A DNA stretch of 18,486 nucleotides from Streptosporangiaceae bacterium (GCA_030040815.1 JASHSZ010000493.1:1-18486), one strand, 5' to 3'; positions 8,342-15,710 are shown, numbered from the stretch's first letter. The notes: generated from the letters alone by a model not told the origin. Numbers and translations: made by a program.

Positions 8342-9967
8342 CTAGGCATGCGTCGCATCCCTACCGGTCCTGCCCGCCACCCGGCGCAGCAGCGCGGCCG
8401 AACTCACCGGCAGCTGGTTCCCTATCCACGCGACGTACTGGTCGGGTCTGACCAGAATGTAGCGGCTCCCGTAGGCAGTACGGGAGGCGTCGGACGTGTC
8501 GGCTACAACCCGCAGCGGTATCCGGAGCTCCTGGGCCGCCGCCTGCAATCTCGTGAGCGGTCGCTGGTCCGCGCCGAAGGCAACCAGCGTGAAGGAGCGT
8601 CCTAGTTGCTCAAAGACGTTGCCTCCCGAGGACAGCGGCGCGGGAGCCAGGTGGTGTCCGGCCCGGGCCTCAAAGGTGTGTCGGCCCCGGACACCGCACG
8701 TCGAGTCGGCCGGTCCCCACACGATGGACGAGCCTTCGTAGTGGGGCTCATACGCCGCAGTCGGGGTCTCTCCCGATGTCAGGCCGCCCCACGCTTGCTC
8801 GAATTCGTTGCGGTCGCGGTCCGGAGTGTAGCGCGCGAGGAAATCACGGTCCCTCGCGATGCCGTCTGTAATCGCCTGCCCCGTCTCGACGAAGATCGGC
8901 CGTCGCTCCTCGGTGTAGCTGTCGAGCAGTCGCGGTCCGCCCCATCCGTGCAGCACGGCAGCAAGCTTCCACCCGAGGTTGACAGCGTCTTCCAGGCCGG
9001 TGTTGAGGCCGTACGCACCATAGGGTGGATGGCTGTGCGCCGCGTCCCCGGCGATGAACACGCGGCCGCGGCGGTAGGTGTCGGCGATGTCGACGCGCAG
9101 GTCCCAGAACCCAACGTGCTGGAAGTCGCAGGCAATCGGGAACCCGGCGGCGCGTTCGATCACGGCATGCGTATCGAGGTTCTCGGTCGTCGCGCCTTTC
9201 GGTACGGGAGCGTGGAAGAACCACGTATCGGTCGGGTCAACTCGCCCGAAGAACCACCAGTAACCATTGAGCTCCGGATGCAGTACTCGATACGTCGTCC
9301 GGGCCGGGAAGCGTTCCAGGCCAGCCTGCAGCTCCGGCGACCGGAAGACGGCCAGCACCATCCGCTGGTCGAAGTCCGCGCCGCCACACGCGATGCCCGC
9401 CCGCTCACGGACGGTCGAATGTGCGCCGTCGCAACCGACGACGTACCCGGCCTCGATCGCGCAGCGCGCCGAGCCGGAGTCCGGCTGCGCCGTTACCCGC
9501 ACGACGTCGTCATTGGTGCTGATGTCGGTCGCCGACCAGCCGAACAGGGTGACCACGGAACCCAGCGTTCTGATCCGGCTGCGCAGCACCGCCTCCGTCA
9601 GGTACTGGGGCAGCCGTTCGTGGCGCTGAAAGTAGAAGTCACCGACCGCCTCGCGACCTGGGGGAACGTACCAGTACTGGCCGGCGAGACTCTCATACGC
9701 GGTGATCCCGCCGATCGGGAATCCCTTCGGCAGGAGACAGGCGGCGCGCAACTCATCGGCACAGTCCCAGAAGTAGAAATGCTCCAGGCTCCGCGCCGTC
9801 AGGTTCTGTCCCTTCGGGATCGCCGACGGCTTGTGCGAGCGCTCCAGCAGCACGCACGGTATCCCTGCCTTGCCGAGGGTGACAGCTAAGCCGAGGCCGA
9901 CCGGCCCGCCGCCCACAATGGCGACCGACGTGCGGATCAGCCCGGATTCGGTCATCGTTTCCATCAT
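8342..9967 (-). CDS. FAD-dependent aromatic-ring monooxygenase
   Basis: A 541-residue flavoprotein of the p-hydroxybenzoate/phenol hydroxylase class A group, which uses NAD(P)H and O2 to hydroxylate aromatic or polyketide substrates. It has the FAD Rossmann motif VAIVGGGPVGLGLAV (15-29), the second dinucleotide motif GCDGAHSTVRERAGI (178-192, with DG at 180-181) and RVFIAGDAAHSHPPYGAYGL followed by NTGLEDAVNLGWKL (302-335). Residues after about 430 fit the C-terminal thioredoxin-like domain of the phenol hydroxylase subgroup. The open frame reaches 10066, but the extension is arginine-rich and unlike homologues. The tandem ATGs at 9967/9964, or the ATG at 9955, lie close to the FAD motif; I chose 9967. 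A relation to FUSC-exported aromatics is speculative because the genes are not linked. Confidence 0.85.
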   Translation of the reverse strand: MMETMTESGLIRTSVAIVGGGPVGLGLAVTLGKAGIPCVLLERSHKPSAIPKGQNLTARSLEHFYFWDCADELRAACLLPKGFPIGGITAYESLAGQYWYVPPGREAVGDFYFQRHERLPQYLTEAVLRSRIRTLGSVVTLFGWSATDISTNDDVVRVTAQPDSGSARCAIEAGYVVGCDGAHSTVRERAGIACGGADFDQRMVLAVFRSPELQAGLERFPARTTYRVLHPELNGYWWFFGRVDPTDTWFFHAPVPKGATTENLDTHAVIERAAGFPIACDFQHVGFWDLRVDIADTYRRGRVFIAGDAAHSHPPYGAYGLNTGLEDAVNLGWKLAAVLHGWGGPRLLDSYTEERRPIFVETGQAITDGIARDRDFLARYTPDRDRNEFEQAWGGLTSGETPTAAYEPHYEGSSIVWGPADSTCGVRGRHTFEARAGHHLAPAPLSSGGNVFEQLGRSFTLVAFGADQRPLTRLQAAAQELRIPLRVVADTSDASRTAYGSRYILVRPDQYVAWIGNQLPVSSAALLRRVAGRTGRDATHA

Positions 9968-10123
9968 GCATTCGCCCGCTCTTCGAGTCGCCCGCATTGG
10001 GCGGGCCCCGCCGGAGTGCCGTCGGAGTTGCTGGGCACACAAGCCTAGGTAGGCCAGCGCGAGCATGCATTATTCGCACTATGTTCATGCCGGGTCAGTC
10101 CCGGCGCAGAGAGGACGAGTCCG
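9968..10123. promoter_or_regulatory. Divergent intergenic region of the monooxygenase and His-rich genes
   Basis: A 156-base divergent gap. AGAGAGGA (10108-10115) is a strong ribosome binding site 8 nt before the His-rich ATG. An imperfect dyad flanked by GCATG and CATGC spans 10063-10090, within an AT-richer patch (ATTATTCG, CTATGTTC) that probably holds the promoter. A metal-responsive operator is plausible for a His-rich gene, but I see no convincing Zur or Nur consensus. Confidence 0.4.
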
Positions 10124-10426
10124 ATGCCGGACACGCTTCAGCATCCGACACATACCGGCCATCAGCACGCCCACGGGGAGGGCTGCGGTCACGTGGCGAT
10201 TCCGCACGGTGATCACACCGATTACGCACATGACGGCCATGTCCATCACCCGCACGGTGATCACGTCGACGAATGCGTGGAGACCGCTCACGTTCCGCAC
10301 CAGGCTCACACCCACCAGCACGGGCCGGACTGCGGCCACGTAGCGGTGCCGCACGGGGATCACACCGACTACGTGCACGACGGACACCGGCACGCGGCCC
10401 ACGAAGGGCACTGGGACGACCACTGA
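10124..10426 (+). CDS. Histidine-rich metal-binding protein with internal duplication
   Basis: A 100-residue soluble protein with 28 His and 12 Asp, three Cys (21, 51, 70), and no signal peptide or membrane segment. Two copies of a 19-residue unit (21-39 and 70-88) differ at only two positions. Each reads C-G-H-V-A-I/V-P-H-G-D-H-T-D-Y-A/V-H-D-G-H. A shorter HHPHGDH motif (41-47) and an AHEGHWDDH tail (92-100) complete it. Similar small C-G-H-x-x-x-P-H-G-D-H proteins occur widely in actinobacteria, often with misleading database names; I know of no proven function. Composition argues for zinc, nickel or copper binding, as a buffer or chaperone (inference). AGAGAGGA lies 8 nt before the ATG. 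Its CAC-TGA end forms half of a palindrome shared with the next gene. Confidence 0.85.
   Translation: MPDTLQHPTHTGHQHAHGEGCGHVAIPHGDHTDYAHDGHVHHPHGDHVDECVETAHVPHQAHTHQHGPDCGHVAVPHGDHTDYVHDGHRHAAHEGHWDDH
10184..10240 (+). repeat. Coding direct repeat, copy 1
   Basis: This codes for residues 21-39 of the His-rich protein. The 57 bp unit recurs 147 bp downstream with 17 of 19 residues identical and mostly synonymous base differences, indicating an old internal duplication under protein-level selection. Confidence 0.85.
10331..10387 (+). repeat. Coding direct repeat, copy 2
   Basis: This codes for residues 70-88 of the His-rich protein, the partner of the unit at 10184. The only residue changes are Ile to Val and Ala to Val. 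Confidence 0.85.
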
Positions 10427-10442
10427 CCGGACGAGGTCAGTG
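10421..10442. terminator. Bidirectional terminator palindrome containing both stop codons
   Basis: CACTGACC-GGACGA-GGTCAGTG is a perfect 8 bp stem with a 6 nt loop between convergent genes. Each arm contains the final CAC-TGA of one gene: the stop at 10424-10426 on plus and at 10437-10439 on minus. Neither strand has a U-run, so it may act as a U-less terminator or mRNA 3'-end stabiliser. Confidence 0.65.
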
Positions 10443-11252
10443 CGGCCGTCGCGCCAGGTCGTATGCCACGTCGGTGTGCTGGCTGAACCGGCCGTCCGGC
10501 TGGCAGGCGGCTAGCTCGCGGCGCAGGTCAGCGTCGAACTCAGCTGCGTGCTCGCCGAGCGCCGCGGCCGACAGGACCGATGTTGAGGCGACAAACCCAG
10601 TCAGTTCATCCGCCGTCCAGTCGTGGCAGAGGGTGACCGAGTACCGGCCAGCCAGCTCGAAGCCCGCCCCGGCCAGGATGTGCTGGTCAGGCCGGGCGCC
10701 GCGGTCCGCCTGGTAGCTGGCCGGGATCCGGGCCTGTGCACCCAGCCGGTGCTGCCATCGGTGCATGGTGGCGGCCATGGCGTGCTGCCAGGCCGCGTCG
10801 CCGACCATAGGCGAGCCGCCCCACAGCAGGGCCAGGAAACCGCCGGGCCGCAGCCAGCCCAGGGTCGCGCGCGCCACGACGGTGCGGGGCAGCCGGTGAA
10901 ACGCGTTCCCGATCGTGACCAGGTCAAAGTGACCGGCCGGGGCGGATAGCTCCGCTGCGTCGCAGACAAGGAACCTGATCCGGGCCGCGACACCCGCATC
11001 GTCGGCCTTGTGTCGGGCGAAGTCGATCATGTCGGGCTCCTGGTCGACGGCCCAGATCTCAGCGAACCTGCTGGATAGCGCGAAAACTACGGTGCCCGGT
11101 CCGCAGGCGAGATCGAGCAGCCTGCCGGTCCCGTCGGCACCGGTCCGGTCTGCGAGGTCGGCCATGAGCTCCGCCGGGTAGGGCAGCCGGAACTCGTCAT
11201 AGGCGCGGGCCGTTCCCTGGTAGAGATCGGGGCGGAATGCGGGATCGATCAT
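10437..11252 (-). CDS. Class I SAM-dependent methyltransferase
   Basis: A 271-residue soluble protein with a Rossmann methyltransferase fold. Motif I is RLLDLACGPGTVVFAL (44-59), the acidic ribose-binding residue follows in WAVDQEPDMIDFAR (67-80), motif II is around FLVCDAAELSAPAGHFDLVTI, and the post-motif is WLRPGGFLALLWGG. The N-terminus (FRPDLYQGTARAYDEFRLPYP) matches the Methyltransf_11-type subgroup seen in trans-aconitate or small-molecule methyltransferases. The substrate is unknown. GAGGA on the minus strand lies about 8 nt before the ATG at 11252. The gene is divergent from the GNAT gene (73 nt apart) and converges on the His-rich gene. Confidence 0.85.
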   Translation of the reverse strand: MIDPAFRPDLYQGTARAYDEFRLPYPAELMADLADRTGADGTGRLLDLACGPGTVVFALSSRFAEIWAVDQEPDMIDFARHKADDAGVAARIRFLVCDAAELSAPAGHFDLVTIGNAFHRLPRTVVARATLGWLRPGGFLALLWGGSPMVGDAAWQHAMAATMHRWQHRLGAQARIPASYQADRGARPDQHILAGAGFELAGRYSVTLCHDWTADELTGFVASTSVLSAAALGEHAAEFDADLRRELAACQPDGRFSQHTDVAYDLARRPH

Positions 11253-11313
11253 CGAGATATCCTCGCGCGGCCCTGCCCGGTTCGCCAGTGTGCGAGCGTG
11301 TGCCAGCCGTCCT

Positions 11314-11319
11314 TACGAT
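11314..11319 (+). promoter_or_regulatory. -10 element of a leaderless promoter for the GNAT gene
   Basis: TACGAT ends 6 nt before the ATG at 11326. That matches the actinobacterial leaderless arrangement in which transcription starts at the A of ATG. GGAG at 11320-11323 is too close to act as a normal ribosome binding site. No clear -35 is seen. Confidence 0.5.
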
Positions 11320-11325
11320 GGAGCG

Positions 11326-11901
11326 ATGCCGCCCACGCCTGCCGCCGGACCGCCTGACCGGGTCGACGCCGGGCGGCTCATCCTGCGCCGTGTCCGAGCG
11401 TCGGACGCGAGTGCGATCGCGGCCGCGGTGAGCGCCAGCCTGGAGCATCTGCGGCCCTGGATGCCCTGGGCCACGCCGGAGGCCGCCGAGCGCGGCAACC
11501 AGCTCGTCAGGGTCGCCGAGGCGGACCACAACTGGGAGTCTGGGCTCGGCTACGTCTACTCCGTGCTGACGGCCGACCACAGCACGCTGGTGGGGGAGAT
11601 TGCCCTGCACCTGCGGGACAGCGGGCAGAGCATCGAGCTGGGCTACTGGATCGCGGCCGGTCAGGCGCGGCGCGGCTACGCGACGCTGGCCGCTGAGGCG
11701 ATGACGGCGGTGGCGCTGGCACTGCCGGGCGTGATCAGGGTTGAGATCCACTGCGATGCCGCCAACGCGGCGAGTGCCGCCGTCGCACGCAAGCTCGGTT
11801 ACCGGCTAGACCGGATCGAGGAGCGGCGCGCCGAGGCGCCCGGTGAGAGCGGCCGGCTGATGGTCTGGCTGCGGGATCGGCAGCCCGCGGAGGGCAGCTG
11901 A
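11326..11901 (+). CDS. GNAT family N-acetyltransferase (RimJ/RimL-like)
   Basis: A 191-residue acetyl-CoA-dependent acetyltransferase. The N-terminal strand GRLILRRVRASDASAIAAAV, PWMPWATPEAAERG, the central strand pair LVGEIALHLRDSGQSIELGY and the acetyl-CoA pyrophosphate loop QARRGYATLAAEAMTAVA fit the RimJ/RimL subgroup. The same holds for the C-terminal IHCDAANAASAAVARKLGYR. That subgroup acetylates protein N-termini or small amines; the substrate here is unknown. The frame is open from an ATG at 11290, but the 12 extra residues do not fit the family. The ATG at 11326 lies 6 nt after a TACGAT box, supporting a leaderless start there. It converges on the LCP gene with 60 nt between. Confidence 0.85.
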   Translation: MPPTPAAGPPDRVDAGRLILRRVRASDASAIAAAVSASLEHLRPWMPWATPEAAERGNQLVRVAEADHNWESGLGYVYSVLTADHSTLVGEIALHLRDSGQSIELGYWIAAGQARRGYATLAAEAMTAVALALPGVIRVEIHCDAANAASAAVARKLGYRLDRIEERRAEAPGESGRLMVWLRDRQPAEGS

Positions 11902-11968
11902 CCTGCGCCCGGCGGCCCAGCCAGCCGGGTGGCGTCGTCCGCCGGGCTGATCCCGCTGTGGTCAGTTG
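11895..11968. terminator. Nested inverted repeat between GNAT and LCP genes
   Basis: Outer arms CAGCTGACC (11895-11903) and GGTCAGTTG (11960-11968) pair with one G-U and contain the stop codons of the two convergent genes. An inner perfect 8 bp stem, CCCGGCGG (11908-11915) with CCGCCGGG (11939-11946), lies inside. It is probably a bidirectional terminator. Confidence 0.55.
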
Positions 11969-13668
11969 ACGCAGGGTATGCCGTTCTTGGCGGCGACCGC
12001 CCCGCCCTGCGGGCCGGTGGACGGGATGACGCCCGAGGGTGACGAACCCGACGTGCTGATCGCGCTGAGGCTCGACGCGCTGGCGTCCGCGCCCAGCAGG
12101 ATCTGGACATGCCCGGCCGGCACGGCGGCATCGGCACCCGCCAACACGCTGAACAGCCGGGCTATCTGGGTGGCTTCAGGCTGCGCGCCGCGACCGTACA
12201 AGACCGCGGTTGCTGCCCGCAGGCTGGTGTTGCCGATCTGTCCTGGCCGGTACCCGGCCGAGACCAGGGCAGCCGACACCTGGTGAGCAAGGCCGTTGAT
12301 CTGGCCGCCGTTGAAGACGTCCACAGTGGTGTCGTGGGTATCAATAGAGGTTGACTGGCTGGCCGCCGGCGTAGGTTTCGGGTAGAACGTCGCGTGGACG
12401 ATGCTCCTGATGTAGCCGGGGTCCACAGCGTTGGCGTCCTGGCCGTCGACTGTGGTGTAGCCGGCAATCGGCAGCGTGTAGAACACCAGGTGCGGGCCGG
12501 TCAGGTTCCTGGCCTCAGCGGCGAAGTCGAGCAGGTTCCAGCCGGCGTCGGTGATGACGTACTGCCGGGCAACATTGATTAGCGCCTGGATCTTGGTGAG
12601 GTCGCTGAGCACACCCTCGCTCCGTAGCTGATGCATGACCGAGTCCAGGAACGCTTGCTGGCGGTGGGTTCGGTCTAGGTCGCCGTTGGGCAGCCCGTCG
12701 CGCTGGCGGACGAACGCCAGCGCCTGTGCGGCGTCCAGGTGCTGATAACCGGCCGGGAAGTCCGCCCCGGAGTTCGGGTCGTCGACCGCGTGGTTCAGGC
12801 AGACCTCCACGCCGCCCAGCACCCTGGCGATCTCGTAGAACCCGTAGAGGTTCACAGCGGCGAAGTGGTCTATGCGGACGCCGGTGAGCTGCTCGACGGT
12901 AGCAACGGCGGCGGCCTGTCCGGCCTCGTTCCCCTCTGTTGCCAGGGTGTTTGGGTTGATACCGGGGCTCTGCTGGCTCAGCTGCTGCTCCCGATAGAAC
13001 ATGCTGACCCCGTACGCCTGGTCGATCTTGCCCTGCTGCTGTGGCCCGATCGTGTCGGCGAACTGAACCCAGTCGTCGCGCGGGATCGAGAAACCGACGG
13101 CCCGCTGCCCGCCGGCAAAGATATGGATAAGGATCAGTGTGTTTGTGTCGTTTCCGCCCACGCCGTTCGCGACCGCCTGGGCGCTTCCGGCGTGGAGCTG
13201 GGCCAGGATGTTCGGGGGCAGGATGGCGCCGTTCCAGTACCGGCGGCTCTCGATCCCCATCAGCAGGATGTTCTGTGCCCCGGTCGAGGGTCCGCTGGCG
13301 ATCGCGTCCGAGCTGCCGATACCTGCCACGGCGCGAACGATCCGGAAGGCAAACCCGCTCACCACCAGGGTCAGCGCGGCGAGGATGCACGTCCCGATGT
13401 ACGCCCCACCCGGCCGGCGAGGTAGCGGGCGGGCGGCGGGGCCACCAGGTCGCCCAGGGGGCCGGGGTGCCAGCGCCACCCGGCCGCCGCTTGGCTGGCT
13501 GGGCCGCTGCTGGTTCTGGCTGGTCTGGCTCTGCCCGGTCTGGCCCGACGACCGTCCGGCTGAGGCTTGGGCACCCGGCGCAGGCTGACCCGCGGCTTGC
13601 GGACCGCGCGGGCTCCGGCTGGGCCGACCGGCCCACGACCCGCTGGCTCCGTCGCGGTTACCGGCCAC
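11962..13668 (-). CDS. LCP (LytR-CpsA-Psr) family cell-wall glycopolymer ligase with LytR_C domain
   Basis: A 568-residue type II membrane protein. A Pro/Gln/Ser-rich cytoplasmic stretch (1-86) precedes one membrane helix (about 89-110). The extracytoplasmic LCP domain (about 120-340) includes NDTNTLILIHI (163-173), VGFSIPRDDWVQF (181-193) and LDRTHRQQAFLDS (321-333). These are the Asp/Arg residues that bind pyrophosphate of polyprenyl-linked glycopolymers. A LytR C-terminal domain (about 437-516, TTVDVFNGGQINGLAHQVS) and a Ser/Gly tail follow. Such enzymes attach arabinogalactan, teichoic acid or other polymers to peptidoglycan. The start is GTG, 8 nt after a strong GGGGAGG site (plus-strand 13677-13683). 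A DUF6542 gene lies divergently. The polymer attached is unknown. Confidence 0.9.
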   Translation of the reverse strand: MAGNRDGASGSWAGRPSRSPRGPQAAGQPAPGAQASAGRSSGQTGQSQTSQNQQRPSQPSGGRVALAPRPPGRPGGPAARPLPRRPGGAYIGTCILAALTLVVSGFAFRIVRAVAGIGSSDAIASGPSTGAQNILLMGIESRRYWNGAILPPNILAQLHAGSAQAVANGVGGNDTNTLILIHIFAGGQRAVGFSIPRDDWVQFADTIGPQQQGKIDQAYGVSMFYREQQLSQQSPGINPNTLATEGNEAGQAAAVATVEQLTGVRIDHFAAVNLYGFYEIARVLGGVEVCLNHAVDDPNSGADFPAGYQHLDAAQALAFVRQRDGLPNGDLDRTHRQQAFLDSVMHQLRSEGVLSDLTKIQALINVARQYVITDAGWNLLDFAAEARNLTGPHLVFYTLPIAGYTTVDGQDANAVDPGYIRSIVHATFYPKPTPAASQSTSIDTHDTTVDVFNGGQINGLAHQVSAALVSAGYRPGQIGNTSLRAATAVLYGRGAQPEATQIARLFSVLAGADAAVPAGHVQILLGADASASSLSAISTSGSSPSGVIPSTGPQGGAVAAKNGIPCVN

Positions 13669-13883
13669 CTAGGTTGCCTCCCCGCTCACGTGCCGCAAAA
13701 ACCCGGTCACTTACGCTTGACGGCAGACTATCGGCCCGCCGTGCCATCACCCGGTATTGGCCGCGCTGTGTCAGCATGGCCTGGAACCAGGCTCCCGAAC
13801 CCGAATGAGGGGATCAGCGCGCCTGGCGCCGCGGCGGAGCAACCGGGGAGACCGAGACGGAATCACGCGGGCCACAGGGCCAG
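13669..13883. other. Divergent intergenic gap
   Basis: A 215-base gap between the LCP and DUF6542 genes that must hold both promoters. Beyond the LCP ribosome binding site I see no clear promoter pair and no additional gene. Confidence 0.5.
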
Positions 13884-14396
13884 ATGCCGCGAGCCCGACC
13901 GGACGCGGGTCGGTCGGGAGGGGCGTCGACGCCGCGCGGCGGCGGCTCGGCGCCAGGGCGCGAGCCGCCCACAGCGGGTCCGCTGTGGGGGACCCGACCG
14001 GGCCGACTCGGCGTCGTCGCGGTGATCGGTGCAACGCTGCTCGGCCTGGTGATCACCCTGCTCACGGGCACCGAGCCCGGCCTGATCCTCGGCGTGTCCG
14101 TCGTGGCGGGCACCGTGGCCGCGGCCCTGGCGGTGCGGCCCGGCGCCGTCTACGTGATCTTCCCGGTGCCCGCTCTGGCGTACGCGGTGGCCGCGGTCAT
14201 CGCCGGGCTGGTCCACGACCGCGGCGTCGACACCTCCCGTACCGCGCTAGCGCTCAGCGCCGCCCAGTGGATCGCGGGCGGCTTCATCGCCATGACGGTG
14301 GCGACCGCGGTCGCAGTGCTCATCGGGGCGTACCGCTGGCTGCGGAGGGCACGACCTCGGGACCCCGCCCCGGGGCGGCCTCAACCGCCGCGGTAG
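13884..14396 (+). CDS. DUF6542-type small membrane protein
   Basis: A 170-residue protein. A basic, Gly/Pro-rich cytoplasmic N-terminus (1-40) precedes about four membrane segments: LGVVAVIGATLLGLVITLL (about 42-60), LILGVSVVAGTVAAALAV (about 67-84), YVIFPVPALAYAVAAVIAGL (about 89-108) and WIAGGFIAMTVATAVAVLIG (about 128-147). It ends in a basic Arg/Pro tail. The pattern, with R-P-G-A-V-Y-V-I-F-P-x-P-x-L near 85-98, matches the actinobacterial DUF6542 domain. Its biochemical role is not established; an envelope role is a guess from the divergent LCP neighbour. The start is uncertain because no clear ribosome binding site precedes ATG 13884. Confidence 0.7.
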   Translation: MPRARPDAGRSGGASTPRGGGSAPGREPPTAGPLWGTRPGRLGVVAVIGATLLGLVITLLTGTEPGLILGVSVVAGTVAAALAVRPGAVYVIFPVPALAYAVAAVIAGLVHDRGVDTSRTALALSAAQWIAGGFIAMTVATAVAVLIGAYRWLRRARPRDPAPGRPQPPR

Positions 14397-14410
14397 GCGA
14401 CCGCGCCCTG

Positions 14411-14458
14411 ATGGGTGGCCCGTTGCTACCGGTCCAGCGATAGCAACGAGGCACCCAT
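14411..14458. terminator. Long two-step inverted repeat after the DUF6542 gene
   Basis: Perfect arms ATGGGTG (14411-14417)/CACCCAT (14452-14458) and GTTGCTA (14422-14428)/TAGCAAC (14441-14447) enclose a 12 nt loop. A symmetric 4x4 nt internal loop separates the two stems. It starts 15 nt past the plus-strand stop, so it is probably a terminator, although the length and symmetry could also suit a protein-binding site. Confidence 0.6.
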
Positions 14459-14460
14459 GG

Positions 14461-14538
14461 GCGAGCGTGCGGGCACCCTCAGCTGGATCGAGCGGAGTGG
14501 AGGCGCGCGGCGGGCCGCTCGGGCTCGGTGACGCTCGC
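14461..14538. terminator. Second nested inverted repeat, downstream of the dioxygenase gene
   Basis: GCGAGCGT (14461-14468) pairs with ACGCTCGC (14531-14538). Inside, CGAGCGG (14489-14495) pairs with CCGCTCG (14515-14521). It begins 9 nt beyond the minus-strand stop at 14547, suggesting a terminator for that gene. Confidence 0.5.
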
Positions 14539-14546
14539 GCGCGGCG

Positions 14547-15710
14547 TCATTGCGCCGGCACGGGAGGCGCTGGTGCGGCCTTAGCGTGACAGTTCCGGGC
14601 GAGCACCGCTGCGGTCGACTCGACCGCGTCGATGTCGGCGTAGCAGCCCTGCAGATGGCGGCGCCCGGCCGCGCTGAAACCCGTGCGGGAGTGCAGGACG
14701 CGGGTGTTGTCGAACACCATGCAGTCGCCAGGCCGGAGCATGAACCGCAGCGTGAGCGAGGGGCGCAGCAGGATGGCCGCGAATGCGCGGTAGGCGACAT
14801 AGAACTCGCGCATCTGGTCAGCCGCCTCTGCGGGCGAGGCGCCCGAGCGCGGCCGCACCGGCTCCAGCGACCGGCTGTTGTATCGCACCTCGCGGATCAG
14901 TCCGGCCGAGTTCAGCCCGATCATGGGCCTTGTCGCCTGTAGCTCGGTCGTCGCGTCCGCATAGCGGAATGTGACCGGCGTGCTGGCCAGCAGGTCGAAC
15001 GCGACCGGGTCTTCGGCCCGTAGCTGGGCCGCGGCGCGGAATCCGTCGAGCAGGCCGGACTCGCCGCCATCCGCGCAGTTGGCCAGGCAGTGCAGTAGCT
15101 GCACGGTGGGTACCGGATCCCGGTACGGGTTGTCGGTATGCGGGCCGATCGGCAGGCTGGTGAAGGCCAGGTTGGCCGCCGAGGGCTCGACCAGGACGTC
15201 GAACAGGCGACCGTAGTTCGTCTCCCGGATGTAGCCGAAACTGGCGACCACGTCGGTAACCGCGCCGGACTCTGCAGGTACCCCCGTCAGCACCATGTAT
15301 CCGGTGCTGAGCATGTCGCGAAGGCATCGGAGCCGGACGGCGTCGATGCTGGCGTAGGCCTGCCAGGAGGTAACGGGCGGCCCGCCGGGGAAGTCGCGCG
15401 CCGACCACAGCCGCTTGGCATCCTCACTGCGCCGGTCGAGCTGCGCGCCCGCGTATCCGGCCAGCCAGCTCCGGGTGAAGACGGCCTGATGGCCGTCGGG
15501 TCCGAAGGTCACGTGCAGGCCGTCGGGTGCCTGGACGGCCTCCGCGACGGTCACGTCCGCGGCCTGATCGGTGATGCTGATGAGCCGCTGACCGCTCGCG
15601 GGGTCGCGGCAGCACCGGCACTGGCAGTTGTCCCGTAGCCAGGCCGGATCGAGGCCGTGGGCGGCGGCTGCGGCGTGGATGGCTGCCCCCCGTTTGTCGA
15701 TGGTGCGCAG
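14547..15710 (-). CDS. Gamma-butyrobetaine hydroxylase-type Fe(II)/2-oxoglutarate dioxygenase, start codon unusual
   Basis: A TauD/TfdA-superfamily oxygenase with the layout of gamma-butyrobetaine or trimethyllysine hydroxylases (carnitine synthesis in characterised members). An N-terminal zinc-type domain contains HGLDPAWLRDNCQCRCCRDP then ASGQRLISITD, giving the C-x-C-x-x-C pattern, and a downstream His in GPDGHQAVF. The catalytic domain has the iron ligands in GPHTDNPYRDP and VLHSRTGF and the distal Arg region LRFMLRPGDCMVFDN. The first ATG/GTG/TTG in frame is GTG 15554 (335 residues), but that would delete the zinc domain. Coding clearly extends to about 15680, and the frame is open to a stop at 15738-15740 without a normal start. 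CTG at 15710 (387 residues) is placed provisionally. Other options are ATC at 15680 behind a G-run, or an indel in the C6 run at 15686-15691. Confidence 0.75.
   Translation of the reverse strand: MRTIDKRGAAIHAAAAAHGLDPAWLRDNCQCRCCRDPASGQRLISITDQAADVTVAEAVQAPDGLHVTFGPDGHQAVFTRSWLAGYAGAQLDRRSEDAKRLWSARDFPGGPPVTSWQAYASIDAVRLRCLRDMLSTGYMVLTGVPAESGAVTDVVASFGYIRETNYGRLFDVLVEPSAANLAFTSLPIGPHTDNPYRDPVPTVQLLHCLANCADGGESGLLDGFRAAAQLRAEDPVAFDLLASTPVTFRYADATTELQATRPMIGLNSAGLIREVRYNSRSLEPVRPRSGASPAEAADQMREFYVAYRAFAAILLRPSLTLRFMLRPGDCMVFDNTRVLHSRTGFSAAGRRHLQGCYADIDAVESTAAVLARNCHAKAAPAPPVPAQ

Noticed and set aside
7289..8605. Plus-strand open frame of 438 residues
   Set aside because: It lies opposite the clear GT87 and monooxygenase genes; the composition is Arg/Gln-rich without motifs.
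8606..9889. Plus-strand open frame of 427 residues
   Set aside because: Mirror frame of the FAD monooxygenase, whose FAD motifs are unambiguous.
9968..10066. N-terminal extension of the monooxygenase to an ATG at 10066
   Set aside because: Arg-rich, not homologous to the family, and would overlap the likely promoter of the His-rich gene.
10085..10423. Minus-strand Val-rich frame opposite the His-rich gene
   Set aside because: Val-rich composition is the direct complement of His/Asp codons; no independent evidence.
12515..13636. Second minus-strand frame of 373 residues within the LCP gene
   Set aside because: Arg/Pro-rich out-of-frame shadow; the LCP domain is in the other frame.
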